Shown: one piece after another, positions 46,741 to 54,041 of the stretch
Layout: each line of letters starts with the position of its first letter
Numbering within the stretch: the first letter of the stretch is position 1
Assembly: GCF_946479765.1 (NCBI RefSeq)
Contig: NZ_CAMLHO010000004.1
Location: 1 to 64,000 of the forward strand
Source: an uncultured Aliivibrio sp.
GTDB taxonomy: Bacteria; Pseudomonadota; Gammaproteobacteria; Enterobacterales; Vibrionaceae
Length of the DNA: 64,000 bases
Reading direction: 5' to 3'
The notes under the pieces: generated by a model
Told to the model about the DNA's origin: nothing
The model's database searches: none
The model's input: the letters and a program-made list of their open reading frames with translations, nothing else
Program-made: the position numbers and the translations under genes

Positions 46741-47757
46741 ATGAAAAATTTAGCAATCGCAATCTCAACCATTTTACTTTCTGGTGCTGTATATGCGGGA
46801 AATACCGCTGATGTAGACCTATACAACGCCAATGATAATAGCGTCAATATCTTTCAATTATCACCTGCAATAGGTAATGATGCTGATGTTCTAATCCGAA
46901 ATTCTGATGATAATAACGTTGATATTTATCAAATGGGTCGCCATAACGAAGCTACCGTTAAAGCTCGTAATAACAGTGATGACAATACTTTATTTGTTGG
47001 ACAACAAGGTCGACACAACGATGCTGTAATAAAAGCTCGTCGTCATAGTGATGACAACAACCTTGCTATTGAACAACAAGGTCGTCGTAATTTTGGTAAA
47101 ATTGTAGCTTACGATAGTGATGATAATATGGCACTTATCGACCAAGATGGACGTCATAATGATGCTCTTGTTGATATGGATTACTCTGATGGCAATATGG
47201 TTAATACTATTGAACAAGACGGTCGCCGTAATGATGCGGCTATCTACCTAGATGGTGCTGATAATAATGCGAGTAATACAATCGTTCAAGACGGTCGCCG
47301 AAATGATGCAACCATTGGTATTTATGGTGGTTCTAATAATGATTCACTTGCCATTGTACAAGATGGTCGTCGTAATGATTCAACGATTAGTGTTTATGGA
47401 GGTTCAGGTAATACAGCCTTAACTGATATCGATGGTCATGATAACGACACTTATACTGCCTTTTATTTTGGTGCATCAGATAATGACACTAGTATTCTAT
47501 TAGAAAATGGTGCGTTAGAAAATACAGTCAATGCTGTTGTTGTTGGCGGAAGTAATAATGAGGTCGACGTACTTGTTGATGCCAGCCATGACAACTTTGC
47601 AATGGTTACTCAATGGGGTAGTGATTCAGATACAACCATTAATCTAGTTAATGACTCTAACAGTAACTTTATTATGGTAAACCAAACTAACAATGATTCA
47701 GCAACGGTTATGGCAGACAATAGTAGTGGCAACGGTATATTTATTACTCAATTCTAA
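46741..47757 (+). CDS. csgA: Expanded curlin major subunit CsgA
   Basis: Major amyloid fibre subunit. The 338-residue protein has a Sec signal (MKNLAIAISTILLSGAVYA) and then about 12 tandem repeats of 22-25 residues, against 5 in Escherichia coli CsgA (151 residues). The central repeats share the form SDDNxxxIxQxGRRNDAxI, with Gln-x-Gly and Asn at the curlin ladder positions plus near-invariant Asp and Arg. The last four repeats lose Gly-Arg-Arg and become Ser/Asn/Thr-rich. AAGGAAG precedes the ATG. DNA-level repetition (72-base spacing) shows growth by repeat duplication. No csgC follows. Confidence 0.93.
   Translation: MKNLAIAISTILLSGAVYAGNTADVDLYNANDNSVNIFQLSPAIGNDADVLIRNSDDNNVDIYQMGRHNEATVKARNNSDDNTLFVGQQGRHNDAVIKARRHSDDNNLAIEQQGRRNFGKIVAYDSDDNMALIDQDGRHNDALVDMDYSDGNMVNTIEQDGRRNDAAIYLDGADNNASNTIVQDGRRNDATIGIYGGSNNDSLAIVQDGRRNDSTISVYGGSGNTALTDIDGHDNDTYTAFYFGASDNDTSILLENGALENTVNAVVVGGSNNEVDVLVDASHDNFAMVTQWGSDSDTTINLVNDSNSNFIMVNQTNNDSATVMADNSSGNGIFITQF
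47005..47381 (+). repeat. Tandem 66-72 bp coding repeats within csgA
   Basis: CAAG-AYGGTCGYCGTAATGAT-like blocks begin at 47005, 47077, 47143, 47215, 47287 and 47359, spaced 72, 66, 72, 72 and 72 bases. The blocks encode Q(Q/D)GR(H/R)N(D/F). Two adjacent blocks (47215 and 47287) differ by a single base in 23. Confidence 0.85.
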
Positions 47758-47822
47758 CTGAAGATTAGGTGTAATTATCTATGTGATTCATTTTAGTTTA
47801 TTTATTTATTTATTAGTTACAT

Positions 47823-47857
47823 AAAAATCCCTACCAGCATTTTGGTAGGGATTTTTT
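47823..47857 (+). terminator. Intrinsic terminator after csgA
   Basis: AAAAATCCCTACCA pairs with TGGTAGGGATTTTTT around a short loop, ending in a T tract. A strong hairpin about 65 bases past the csgA stop. Confidence 0.9.
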
Positions 47858-48026
47858 AGTGCTTGAGTATGGGAAAGAATAAGGTATGAATTCTGTTTAT
47901 ATGTAGGCTATTGCTAAATATATGTGAGCGTTCAGGACGTCGACTTTCGAGAGTTCATCTAGCTCTTGATAAGCGTAAATTGATAAAGAGGAGGGGGAGG
48001 TCTTGATGACCTCCCTTTGCTAGACG

Positions 48027-49172
48027 TTAAACAGTTAGAGCCAATACGCTACCAGGTAGGATGATGAAGACAAAACTCAAGTAACCGGCAACGACTGCTT
48101 TGTTGCGGTTTGCCATTTCAGCAATCCATTCAGCGCCTTTTAGTGGTAATTCACGTAGGAAAGGTGTGCCATAAATAACCAATGTCGCAATAACGTTGAA
48201 GCATAAGTGAACCAACGCAATTTGCAGAGCAAAGATAGCATATTCACCAGATACTGCCGTCGCGGCTAGTAATGCGGTTACACAAGTACCAATATTAGCG
48301 CCTAAAGTAAACGGATAAACATCACGAATATTAAGAACGCCAGTACCAACCAGTGGGACCATTAAACTTGTTGTTGTCGATGAAGATTGAACTAATACCG
48401 TTACAACAGTACCAGAAGCAATACCATGCAAAGGACCGCGGCCAATGGCACTCTTTAGAATATCTTTAGCACGGCCAACCATTAAGCTCTTCATCAATTT
48501 ACCCATTAAGGTAATCGCGATGATAAGAATAGCAATACCAAGACCAATCATAACTAAACCACCAGTCATGCTTCCAAAGCTAGACAATGGCTCTTTGATT
48601 GCGCTAATTACAGGTTTTGTAATTGGCTTGATAAAATCAAAACCTTTAATGCTCATATCACCCGCGTTTAACAGTGGTGATACTAACCATGCTGATAGTT
48701 TTTGAAAGATACCAAACATCATTTCTAATGGTAAGAAGATAGCAACCGCAAGTAAGTTAAAGAAATCATGGACAGTAGCGCATGCAAATGCACGTCTAAA
48801 TTCAGTCTTACAGCGAGCGTGACCTAAACTAACTAGGGTATTTGTAACTGTAGTACCAATGTTTGCCCCCATCACCATAGGGATAGCGGTTTCAACAGGT
48901 AAGCCACCAGCAACTAAACCTACAATGATAGAGGTTACAGTTGAAGATGATTGAATCAATGCAGTCGCAACTAGGCCGATCATTAGGCCTGCAACTGGAT
49001 GAGAAGCGAATTCAAATAAAACCTTTGCTTCTTCGCCTACAGACCATTTAAAGCCTGTTCCGACCATAGCTACCGCTAAAAGAAGAAGGTAAAGCATAAA
49101 TGCTAAGTTTGCCCAACGCAGCATGCGCGAGGTATTACTCATTGTTGCTGCAGAAATTGATTGGGTATTCAT
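48027..49172 (-). CDS. nptA: Na+/phosphate cotransporter, NptA/PNaS family
   Basis: Inner-membrane sodium-driven phosphate symporter. The 381-residue protein has about eight to nine hydrophobic segments and two inverted-related halves, each with the family motif QSSST: TALIQSSSTVTSIIVG near residue 67 and TVLVQSSSTTTSLMVP near residue 258. GANIGT appears twice (near residues 101 and 288) as in this family. V. cholerae NptA is the nearest characterised relative that I recognise. A palindrome with Pho-box-like repeats lies upstream. Confidence 0.9.
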   Translation of the reverse strand: MNTQSISAATMSNTSRMLRWANLAFMLYLLLLAVAMVGTGFKWSVGEEAKVLFEFASHPVAGLMIGLVATALIQSSSTVTSIIVGLVAGGLPVETAIPMVMGANIGTTVTNTLVSLGHARCKTEFRRAFACATVHDFFNLLAVAIFLPLEMMFGIFQKLSAWLVSPLLNAGDMSIKGFDFIKPITKPVISAIKEPLSSFGSMTGGLVMIGLGIAILIIAITLMGKLMKSLMVGRAKDILKSAIGRGPLHGIASGTVVTVLVQSSSTTTSLMVPLVGTGVLNIRDVYPFTLGANIGTCVTALLAATAVSGEYAIFALQIALVHLCFNVIATLVIYGTPFLRELPLKGAEWIAEMANRNKAVVAGYLSFVFIILPGSVLALTV

Positions 49173-49236
49173 AGTAAAGCTCCGTACCGAAATAGTATGT
49201 TGTCGGTTTATTTAATCTGAAGCGATAGTAAATAAG

Positions 49237-49292
49237 GAATATTTCAGAAATATTACAGTCAGAGGGGAAACTGTAATATTTACGTCATATTT
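49237..49292. promoter_or_regulatory. Perfect 12-bp inverted repeat with back-to-back Pho-box-like repeats
   Basis: AAATATTACAGT and ACTGTAATATTT are perfect inverse copies around a 10-base spacer (49248-49281). Each arm extends outward into an 11-base direct repeat resembling PhoB half-sites: CTGTAATATTT-CTGAAATATTC on the minus strand (49258-49237), facing nptA 65 bases away, and CTGTAATATTT-ACGTCATATTT on the plus strand (49271-49292). The PhoB consensus half-site is CTGTCAT plus four A/T-rich bases. Assignment to PhoB is inference. The rest of the 414-base gap up to nhaR is AT-rich with nothing further recognised. Confidence 0.5.
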
Positions 49293-49586
49293 GGTTTTGA
49301 TGTTATAAACTCTTACTTTTGTTACTGTAACAGATTGATAATTAGTGTTTTTTATTCTTTATTTTAAAATGGAATATAAATTTTTTTTTAAAACTTTTTT
49401 GTTCTATGTTGCGAGTTAATGACATTTTCAAGAATATGGATGCGGAAAAAGCGAGGTATAAGTGCTAAATGATTGGTTTTTACGAAGTGTTTGCTATTGT
49501 TGTCATAAATAACGTATCTTTATCTATCGTCATCCTCCTTAATGCCATTGATGAATGCATTGAGTTATAAATCATAAGGTTCCAGC

Positions 49587-50486
49587 ATGTCTCACTTAAA
49601 TTATAACCATTTGTACTATTTTTGGATGGTATGCAAGCAAGGTTCAGTAACCAAGGCGGCAGAGGCGCTCTTTCTTACTCCTCAAACGGTAACCGGGCAA
49701 ATTAAAGCCTTAGAAGAACGTGTCGATGGAAAACTTACAAAGCGTAATGGTCGTAATATTGAACCCACGGAATTAGGCCAATTAATTTATAAGTACGCCG
49801 ATCGTATGTTTGGCTTGAGTTATGAAATGTTGGATATAATAAATTATAGCCAACAATCAAATGTTCTTTTGGATGTTGGTGTTGCTGATTCGCTCTCTAA
49901 GCGTCTAGTCAGTAAAGTACTATCAACAACGGTTCCTGATGATGCATCTATCCATCTTCGTTGTTTTGAGTCAACGCATGAGTTACTACTTGAGCAGTTA
50001 TCACAACATAAACTTGATATGATTTTGTCTGATTGCCCGGTTGATTCAGGCCAGAATTCAGGTCTGTTTAGTAAAAAGTTGGGTGAATGTGAAATGAGTT
50101 TTTTTTGCTCTAAAGAAATGACAGATATTCAATTCCCTGAAGTATTAGAAAGAAAAAAAGTCTTAATTCCTGGTACCCGAACATCAATGGGACGAAAGGT
50201 GATCCAATGGTGCGATCAACAAGGTATTACGCCTAATATTTTAGGTGAGTTTGATGATGTCGCTTTAATGAAAGCCTTTGCTCGTGAAAATGACTCGGTT
50301 TTTTTAGCGCCAACGGTTTATATGAATGAAGCGGGCTCTGACCTTTCTTTGCATCGAATTGCTGATGTAAAAGATTTAAAAGAAGAATACTACGTTATTT
50401 TTGCTGAACGTATGATCCAGCATCCAGCAGTAAAGAGTATCTGTGCGGCTGATTTTTCGCATTTATTTGATTTACAGTTGCAATAG
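49587..50486 (+). CDS. nhaR: LysR-type transcriptional regulator NhaR
   Basis: Sodium-responsive LysR-family activator that controls nhaA, and in Escherichia coli also pgaABCD and osmC. The 299-residue protein has an N-terminal winged helix ([28 protein letters not shown] near residues 18-45) and a substrate-binding domain with stretches typical of NhaR such as [22 protein letters not shown] near residue 131 and [19 protein letters not shown] at the C-end. nhaA is not adjacent; the gene upstream is the divergent nptA. In Escherichia coli nhaAR also sits next to rpsT. Confidence 0.92.
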   Translation: MSHLNYNHLYYFWMVCKQGSVTKAAEALFLTPQTVTGQIKALEERVDGKLTKRNGRNIEPTELGQLIYKYADRMFGLSYEMLDIINYSQQSNVLLDVGVADSLSKRLVSKVLSTTVPDDASIHLRCFESTHELLLEQLSQHKLDMILSDCPVDSGQNSGLFSKKLGECEMSFFCSKEMTDIQFPEVLERKKVLIPGTRTSMGRKVIQWCDQQGITPNILGEFDDVALMKAFARENDSVFLAPTVYMNEAGSDLSLHRIADVKDLKEEYYVIFAERMIQHPAVKSICAADFSHLFDLQLQ

Positions 50487-50534
50487 TGGGGCACAATATA
50501 CTAAATTAGCACTAGCTAAATTAGAGGTTGTTTT

Positions 50535-50831
50535 ATGAATTTAAAAATGATGGAAGAAAATGCACCTCAAGCGGTGACATTACTAAAAGCGATGGCGAAT
50601 GAACGCCGCTTATTTATTTTATGTTTATTGCTTGAAGGTGAGTTGTCCGTAGGTCAAATCGCAGAAAAGTTAGAATTAAGTCAATCAGCATTGTCGCAAC
50701 ATCTTGGTTGGTTACGTAAAGACGAACTGGTTTCGACAAGAAAAGAGTCTCAAACTGTGTTTTATTCATTGAATAGCACGGAAGTTAAATCAGTTATTCA
50801 ATTATTACACGATTTATATTGCCAGAAATAA
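50535..50831 (+). CDS. hlyU: HlyU-like ArsR-family transcriptional regulator
   Basis: Small winged-helix regulator of 98 residues whose closest recognised relative is V. cholerae HlyU, which relieves H-NS silencing of haemolysin and toxin genes. The core is LLKAMANERRLFILCLLLEGELSVGQIAEKL, then the recognition helix SQSALSQHLGWLRKDELVSTR and a C-terminal dimerisation helix. There is no metal-binding Cys pair of the ArsR CxC type; two Cys (near residues 32 and 96) might form the redox-switch pair described for HlyU relatives. GAGG precedes the ATG. Targets here are unknown. Confidence 0.85.
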   Translation: MNLKMMEENAPQAVTLLKAMANERRLFILCLLLEGELSVGQIAEKLELSQSALSQHLGWLRKDELVSTRKESQTVFYSLNSTEVKSVIQLLHDLYCQK

Positions 50832-50885
50832 ACGTTAGCGATAGAGAAAAGAGATGATTTTTTACAATCTCTGAATAACAGGCAT

Positions 50886-50912
50886 AAAAAAACCGACCAA
50901 GGTCGGTTTTTT
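50886..50912. terminator. Bidirectional terminator between hlyU and rpsT
   Basis: AAAAAACCGACC pairs with GGTCGGTTTTTT around a 2-base gap, a symmetric stem with T tracts on both strands, between convergent genes. Confidence 0.9.
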
Positions 50913-50941
50913 CTTATTTCTAACTGAGAATCAAATTTCTA

Positions 50942-51202
50942 TTAAAGAGCTTTGATTGCTGCAGTGAAACGCGCTTTATGACGTGCAGCTTTATTCTTAT
51001 GAATAAGGCCTTTAGTCGCCATGCGGTCTAGAAGTGGAGTTGCAATTGCTAGTGCAGCAGCTGCAGCTTCTTTATCACCAGCTTCAATAGCTGCGATAGT
51101 TTTTTTCATGTAAGTGCGCATCATTGAACGACGGCTAGCGTTGTGCTGGCGACGTCTTTCAGCTTGAGTTGCGCGCTTCTTAGCAGATTTACTATTTGCC
51201 AA
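50942..51202 (-). CDS. rpsT: 30S ribosomal protein S20 (TTG start)
   Basis: Primary 16S-binding protein of the small subunit body. The track extends to 51262, but S20 homology begins at [17 protein letters not shown], whose first codon is TTG at 51202. GGGAG lies 8 bases before it, and Escherichia coli rpsT also uses UUG with the same context (GGGAGUU-GACC-UUG), consistent with translational self-control. The protein is 86 residues, Lys/Arg/Ala-rich and helical, as usual. Confidence 0.96.
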   Translation of the reverse strand: MANSKSAKKRATQAERRRQHNASRRSMMRTYMKKTIAAIEAGDKEAAAAALAIATPLLDRMATKGLIHKNKAARHKARFTAAIKAL

Positions 51203-51249
51203 GGGTCTAACTCCCAAAAACGTAGTTCGGTGACAATTTAAGGTTCGGA

Positions 51250-51278
51250 AATATGAACCCATTGAACCAAAATGTCAA
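51250..51278 (-). promoter_or_regulatory. rpsT promoter
   Basis: On the minus strand TTGACA and CATATT are separated by 17 bases, about 48 bases before the rpsT TTG. A perfect -35 with an acceptable -10. Confidence 0.6.
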
Positions 51279-51316
51279 ATGATTTGTGTAAAAACCAGAC
51301 TGTCTCAAACAAAAGT

Positions 51317-51346
51317 TTGATGAGAATGGCAAAACACGGTTAAGAT
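51317..51346 (+). promoter_or_regulatory. Possible murJ promoter
   Basis: TTGATG and TAAGAT separated by 18 bases, about 75 bases before the murJ start. Moderate match to sigma-70 boxes; position in the divergent rpsT/murJ gap supports it. Confidence 0.4.
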
Positions 51347-51423
51347 GGCGTGCATTCTAACAGCATTTTTTCCAGTTAGTAAGCTCTTTATCGCCATCAA
51401 CGGCATCTTTGTGAGGTTTTTTT

Positions 51424-52983
51424 GTGAGTAAACGACTTTTACGTTCTGGCTTAATCGTCAGTATCATGACTTTAGTGTCTAGAGTACTCGGTTTAGTCCG
51501 TGATGTAGTAGTAGCAAATTTAATGGGAGCAGGTGCATCCGCCGATGTTTTCTTCTTCGCGAATAAGATACCTAACTTCCTACGCCGCTTATTTGCCGAG
51601 GGGGCTTTTTCACAAGCGTTTGTCCCTGTATTAACTGAATATCACGCCAGTGGCGATGATAATAAAACACGAGAGTTAATAGCAAAAGCCTCAGGAACCC
51701 TTGGTGTTCTTGTTACGATTGTTACCTTTTTCGGTATTTTAGGTTCTGGTGTAGTCACTGCGTTGTTTGGGGCTGGTTGGTTTATGGATTGGCTTAATGA
51801 TGGTCCTAATGCCCCTAAATTTGAATTGGCTAGCTTCTTATTAAAAATTACGTTTCCTTATCTCTGGTTTATTACTTTTGTTGCATTATCTGGTGCTATC
51901 TTAAATACACTCGGTAAATTTGCTGTTTCGTCTTTTACCCCTGTCTTTTTAAATGTAGCCATTATTGCTTGTGCTTATTTTATCTCTCCAAATTTAGAAC
52001 AACCTGAGATAGGTTTGGCAATTGGTGTATTTCTTGGTGGACTCATTCAGTTTCTATTCCAGATCCCCTTTCTTTATAAAGCAAAAATGTTGGTTCGTCC
52101 GCAGTGGGGATGGAATGATCCTGGTGTGGTAAAAATTAGAACCTTAATGATCCCTGCATTATTTGGAGTATCAGTCAGTCAAATTAATTTGCTGCTTGAT
52201 ACTTTTATTGCCAGTTTCTTAGCAACAGGCTCTATCAGTTGGCTATATTACTCAGATCGTTTGTTAGAGTTTCCATTAGGTTTATTTGGTATTGCTATCG
52301 CAACGGTGATTTTACCAGCGCTTTCGCGTCAACATGTGGGCTCCAAAGGTGCTGGTTTCTCTAATACGATGGATTGGGGCGTAAGAATGGTGATATTACT
52401 TGGGATCCCTGCCATGTTAGGTTTAATGGTGTTAGCTAAACCTATGCTAATGGTATTGTTCATGCGTGGTGAGTTTTCACCTAATGATGTACACAATGCC
52501 TCGCTATCTTTACTTGCTTATGCATCGGGTTTATTAAGCTTCATGCTAATAAAAGTATTAGCTCCTGGATATTACGCACGACAAGATACTAAAACACCGG
52601 TTCGTTACGGTATTATTGCGATGATAACCAATATGTTCTTTAATGCTATCTTTGCTTATTTTTACGGTTATGTTGGATTAGCAATGGCAACGGCGTTATC
52701 TGCTTTAGTCAATATGGCACTACTTTACCGTGGCCTTCATTTAGCAAATGTCTATAAACTATCAAAAGAAACCATTGCTTATATTCTAAAGCTAGTATTA
52801 TCTGGCGGTATCATGGTCAGTGTTTTATTGTGGTTTATGCCAGCGATGAGTGTCTGGCTTGAATGGGATTTATTAAAACGAATGACCATGTTGTTAGGCT
52901 TTATTACTTTAGGGGTGGTCAGTTACTTAATCCCCGCTATTATATTGGGATTGCGTCCACGTCACTTACGAGTCGGTGCATAA
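51424..52983 (+). CDS. murJ: Lipid II flippase MurJ
   Basis: Inner-membrane MOP-superfamily flippase that moves lipid II to the periplasmic face for peptidoglycan synthesis. The 519-residue protein has about 14 membrane segments. The start is GTG, encoding MSKRLLRSGLIVSIMTLVSRVLGLVRDVV; conserved elements include NKIPNFLRRLFAEGAFSQAFVPV near residue 47 and YSDRLLEFPLGLFGIAIATVILP near residue 277, both diagnostic of MurJ. In Escherichia coli murJ maps elsewhere; in vibrios it sits between rpsT and ribF. Confidence 0.95.
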   Translation: MSKRLLRSGLIVSIMTLVSRVLGLVRDVVVANLMGAGASADVFFFANKIPNFLRRLFAEGAFSQAFVPVLTEYHASGDDNKTRELIAKASGTLGVLVTIVTFFGILGSGVVTALFGAGWFMDWLNDGPNAPKFELASFLLKITFPYLWFITFVALSGAILNTLGKFAVSSFTPVFLNVAIIACAYFISPNLEQPEIGLAIGVFLGGLIQFLFQIPFLYKAKMLVRPQWGWNDPGVVKIRTLMIPALFGVSVSQINLLLDTFIASFLATGSISWLYYSDRLLEFPLGLFGIAIATVILPALSRQHVGSKGAGFSNTMDWGVRMVILLGIPAMLGLMVLAKPMLMVLFMRGEFSPNDVHNASLSLLAYASGLLSFMLIKVLAPGYYARQDTKTPVRYGIIAMITNMFFNAIFAYFYGYVGLAMATALSALVNMALLYRGLHLANVYKLSKETIAYILKLVLSGGIMVSVLLWFMPAMSVWLEWDLLKRMTMLLGFITLGVVSYLIPAIILGLRPRHLRVGA

Positions 52984-53072
52984 TCTTGTTATTCACTGAG
53001 TGAGTGGTTTGGCTAGTAAGATTAGTATATAATTCGTCAGTTTTTTTAATCAAATAACTTGATATTGAGATA

Positions 53073-54005
53073 ATGGAATTAATCCGAGGCATTCATAATA
53101 TTACGCCAAACCATCATGGTTGCGTAATGACTATTGGTAATTTTGACGGTGTTCATTTAGGACATCAACAAGTATTACAACAGGTTAAGGCTAAAGCTAA
53201 GCAATTAGGTTTACCATCTGTAGTAATGACATTTGATCCACAACCAATGGAATTTTTTGCTAAAGAGAAAGCGCCTGCTCGATTAACTCGTTTAAGAGAT
53301 AAGTTTGTACAACTTAATAAATTAAATATAGAACGTCTGCTTTGTATTAATTTTAATTATAAATTTGCACAGCAAACAGCCGATGAATTTGTTGAACACT
53401 TGTTGGTTAAGCTGTTGGGTGTTAAGTTTCTAGTGGTCGGTGATGATTTTTGTTTTGGACAACATCGCCAAGGCAACTTTGAAATGTTACAAAAAGCAGG
53501 TGAAAAATACGGCTTTGAAGTAGTTAATACCAAAAGTTTTTGCCTTCAAAAACAGCGAGTCAGTAGCACTGCTATTCGTAACTCACTTGCTGAAGATAGA
53601 TTAAAAGATGTCGCCACTATGTTAGGGCGTAATTACAGTATTACAGGCCGTGTATCCCATGGCCGAAAGCTGGGGAGAACGATTGGTTTTCCTACAGCTA
53701 ACATTCCATTGAAGCGTTGTGTTTCTCCTGTGTCTGGCGTTTATGTTGTTCAAGCCAAAGACCGCAGTGGTAAGCAGTTAGGTGGTGTGGCCAATATTGG
53801 TCATCGCCCAACGGTAGATGGCGTTCGTCAGCAACTTGAAGTTCACTTCTTTGACTATAAAGGCAATTTATACGGTCAACAATTGGATGTGGAGCTACTT
53901 TGTAAGTTGCGTGATGAGCATAAATTTGAGTCATTTGACGCTCTAAAACAACAAATAGAATTAGATTCTCAGGCGGCGCGGGTGTGGCTGTCTGAAAACA
54001 AATAA
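53073..54005 (+). CDS. ribF: Bifunctional riboflavin kinase/FAD synthetase
   Basis: Phosphorylates riboflavin to FMN and adenylates FMN to FAD. The 310-residue protein has an N-terminal nucleotidyltransferase domain with GNFDGVHLGHQQVL near residue 23 (HxGH-type ATP site) and RVSSTAIRNSL near residue 162, then a riboflavin kinase domain with GRTIGFPTANI near residue 203 and RDEHKFES near the C-end. It is 36 bases before ileS in the ribF-ileS-lspA-fkpB-ispH run, as in Escherichia coli. Confidence 0.96.
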   Translation: MELIRGIHNITPNHHGCVMTIGNFDGVHLGHQQVLQQVKAKAKQLGLPSVVMTFDPQPMEFFAKEKAPARLTRLRDKFVQLNKLNIERLLCINFNYKFAQQTADEFVEHLLVKLLGVKFLVVGDDFCFGQHRQGNFEMLQKAGEKYGFEVVNTKSFCLQKQRVSSTAIRNSLAEDRLKDVATMLGRNYSITGRVSHGRKLGRTIGFPTANIPLKRCVSPVSGVYVVQAKDRSGKQLGGVANIGHRPTVDGVRQQLEVHFFDYKGNLYGQQLDVELLCKLRDEHKFESFDALKQQIELDSQAARVWLSENK

Positions 54006-54041
54006 CATTTCATTTCGCCCAAGTAACGGAATTAAGAATCG

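Noticed and set aside
46990-47400. CRISPR-like regular spacing near 47000-47400
   Set aside because: The 66-72 base periodicity is in frame within csgA and encodes curlin repeats; blocks are not identical and there are no spacers.
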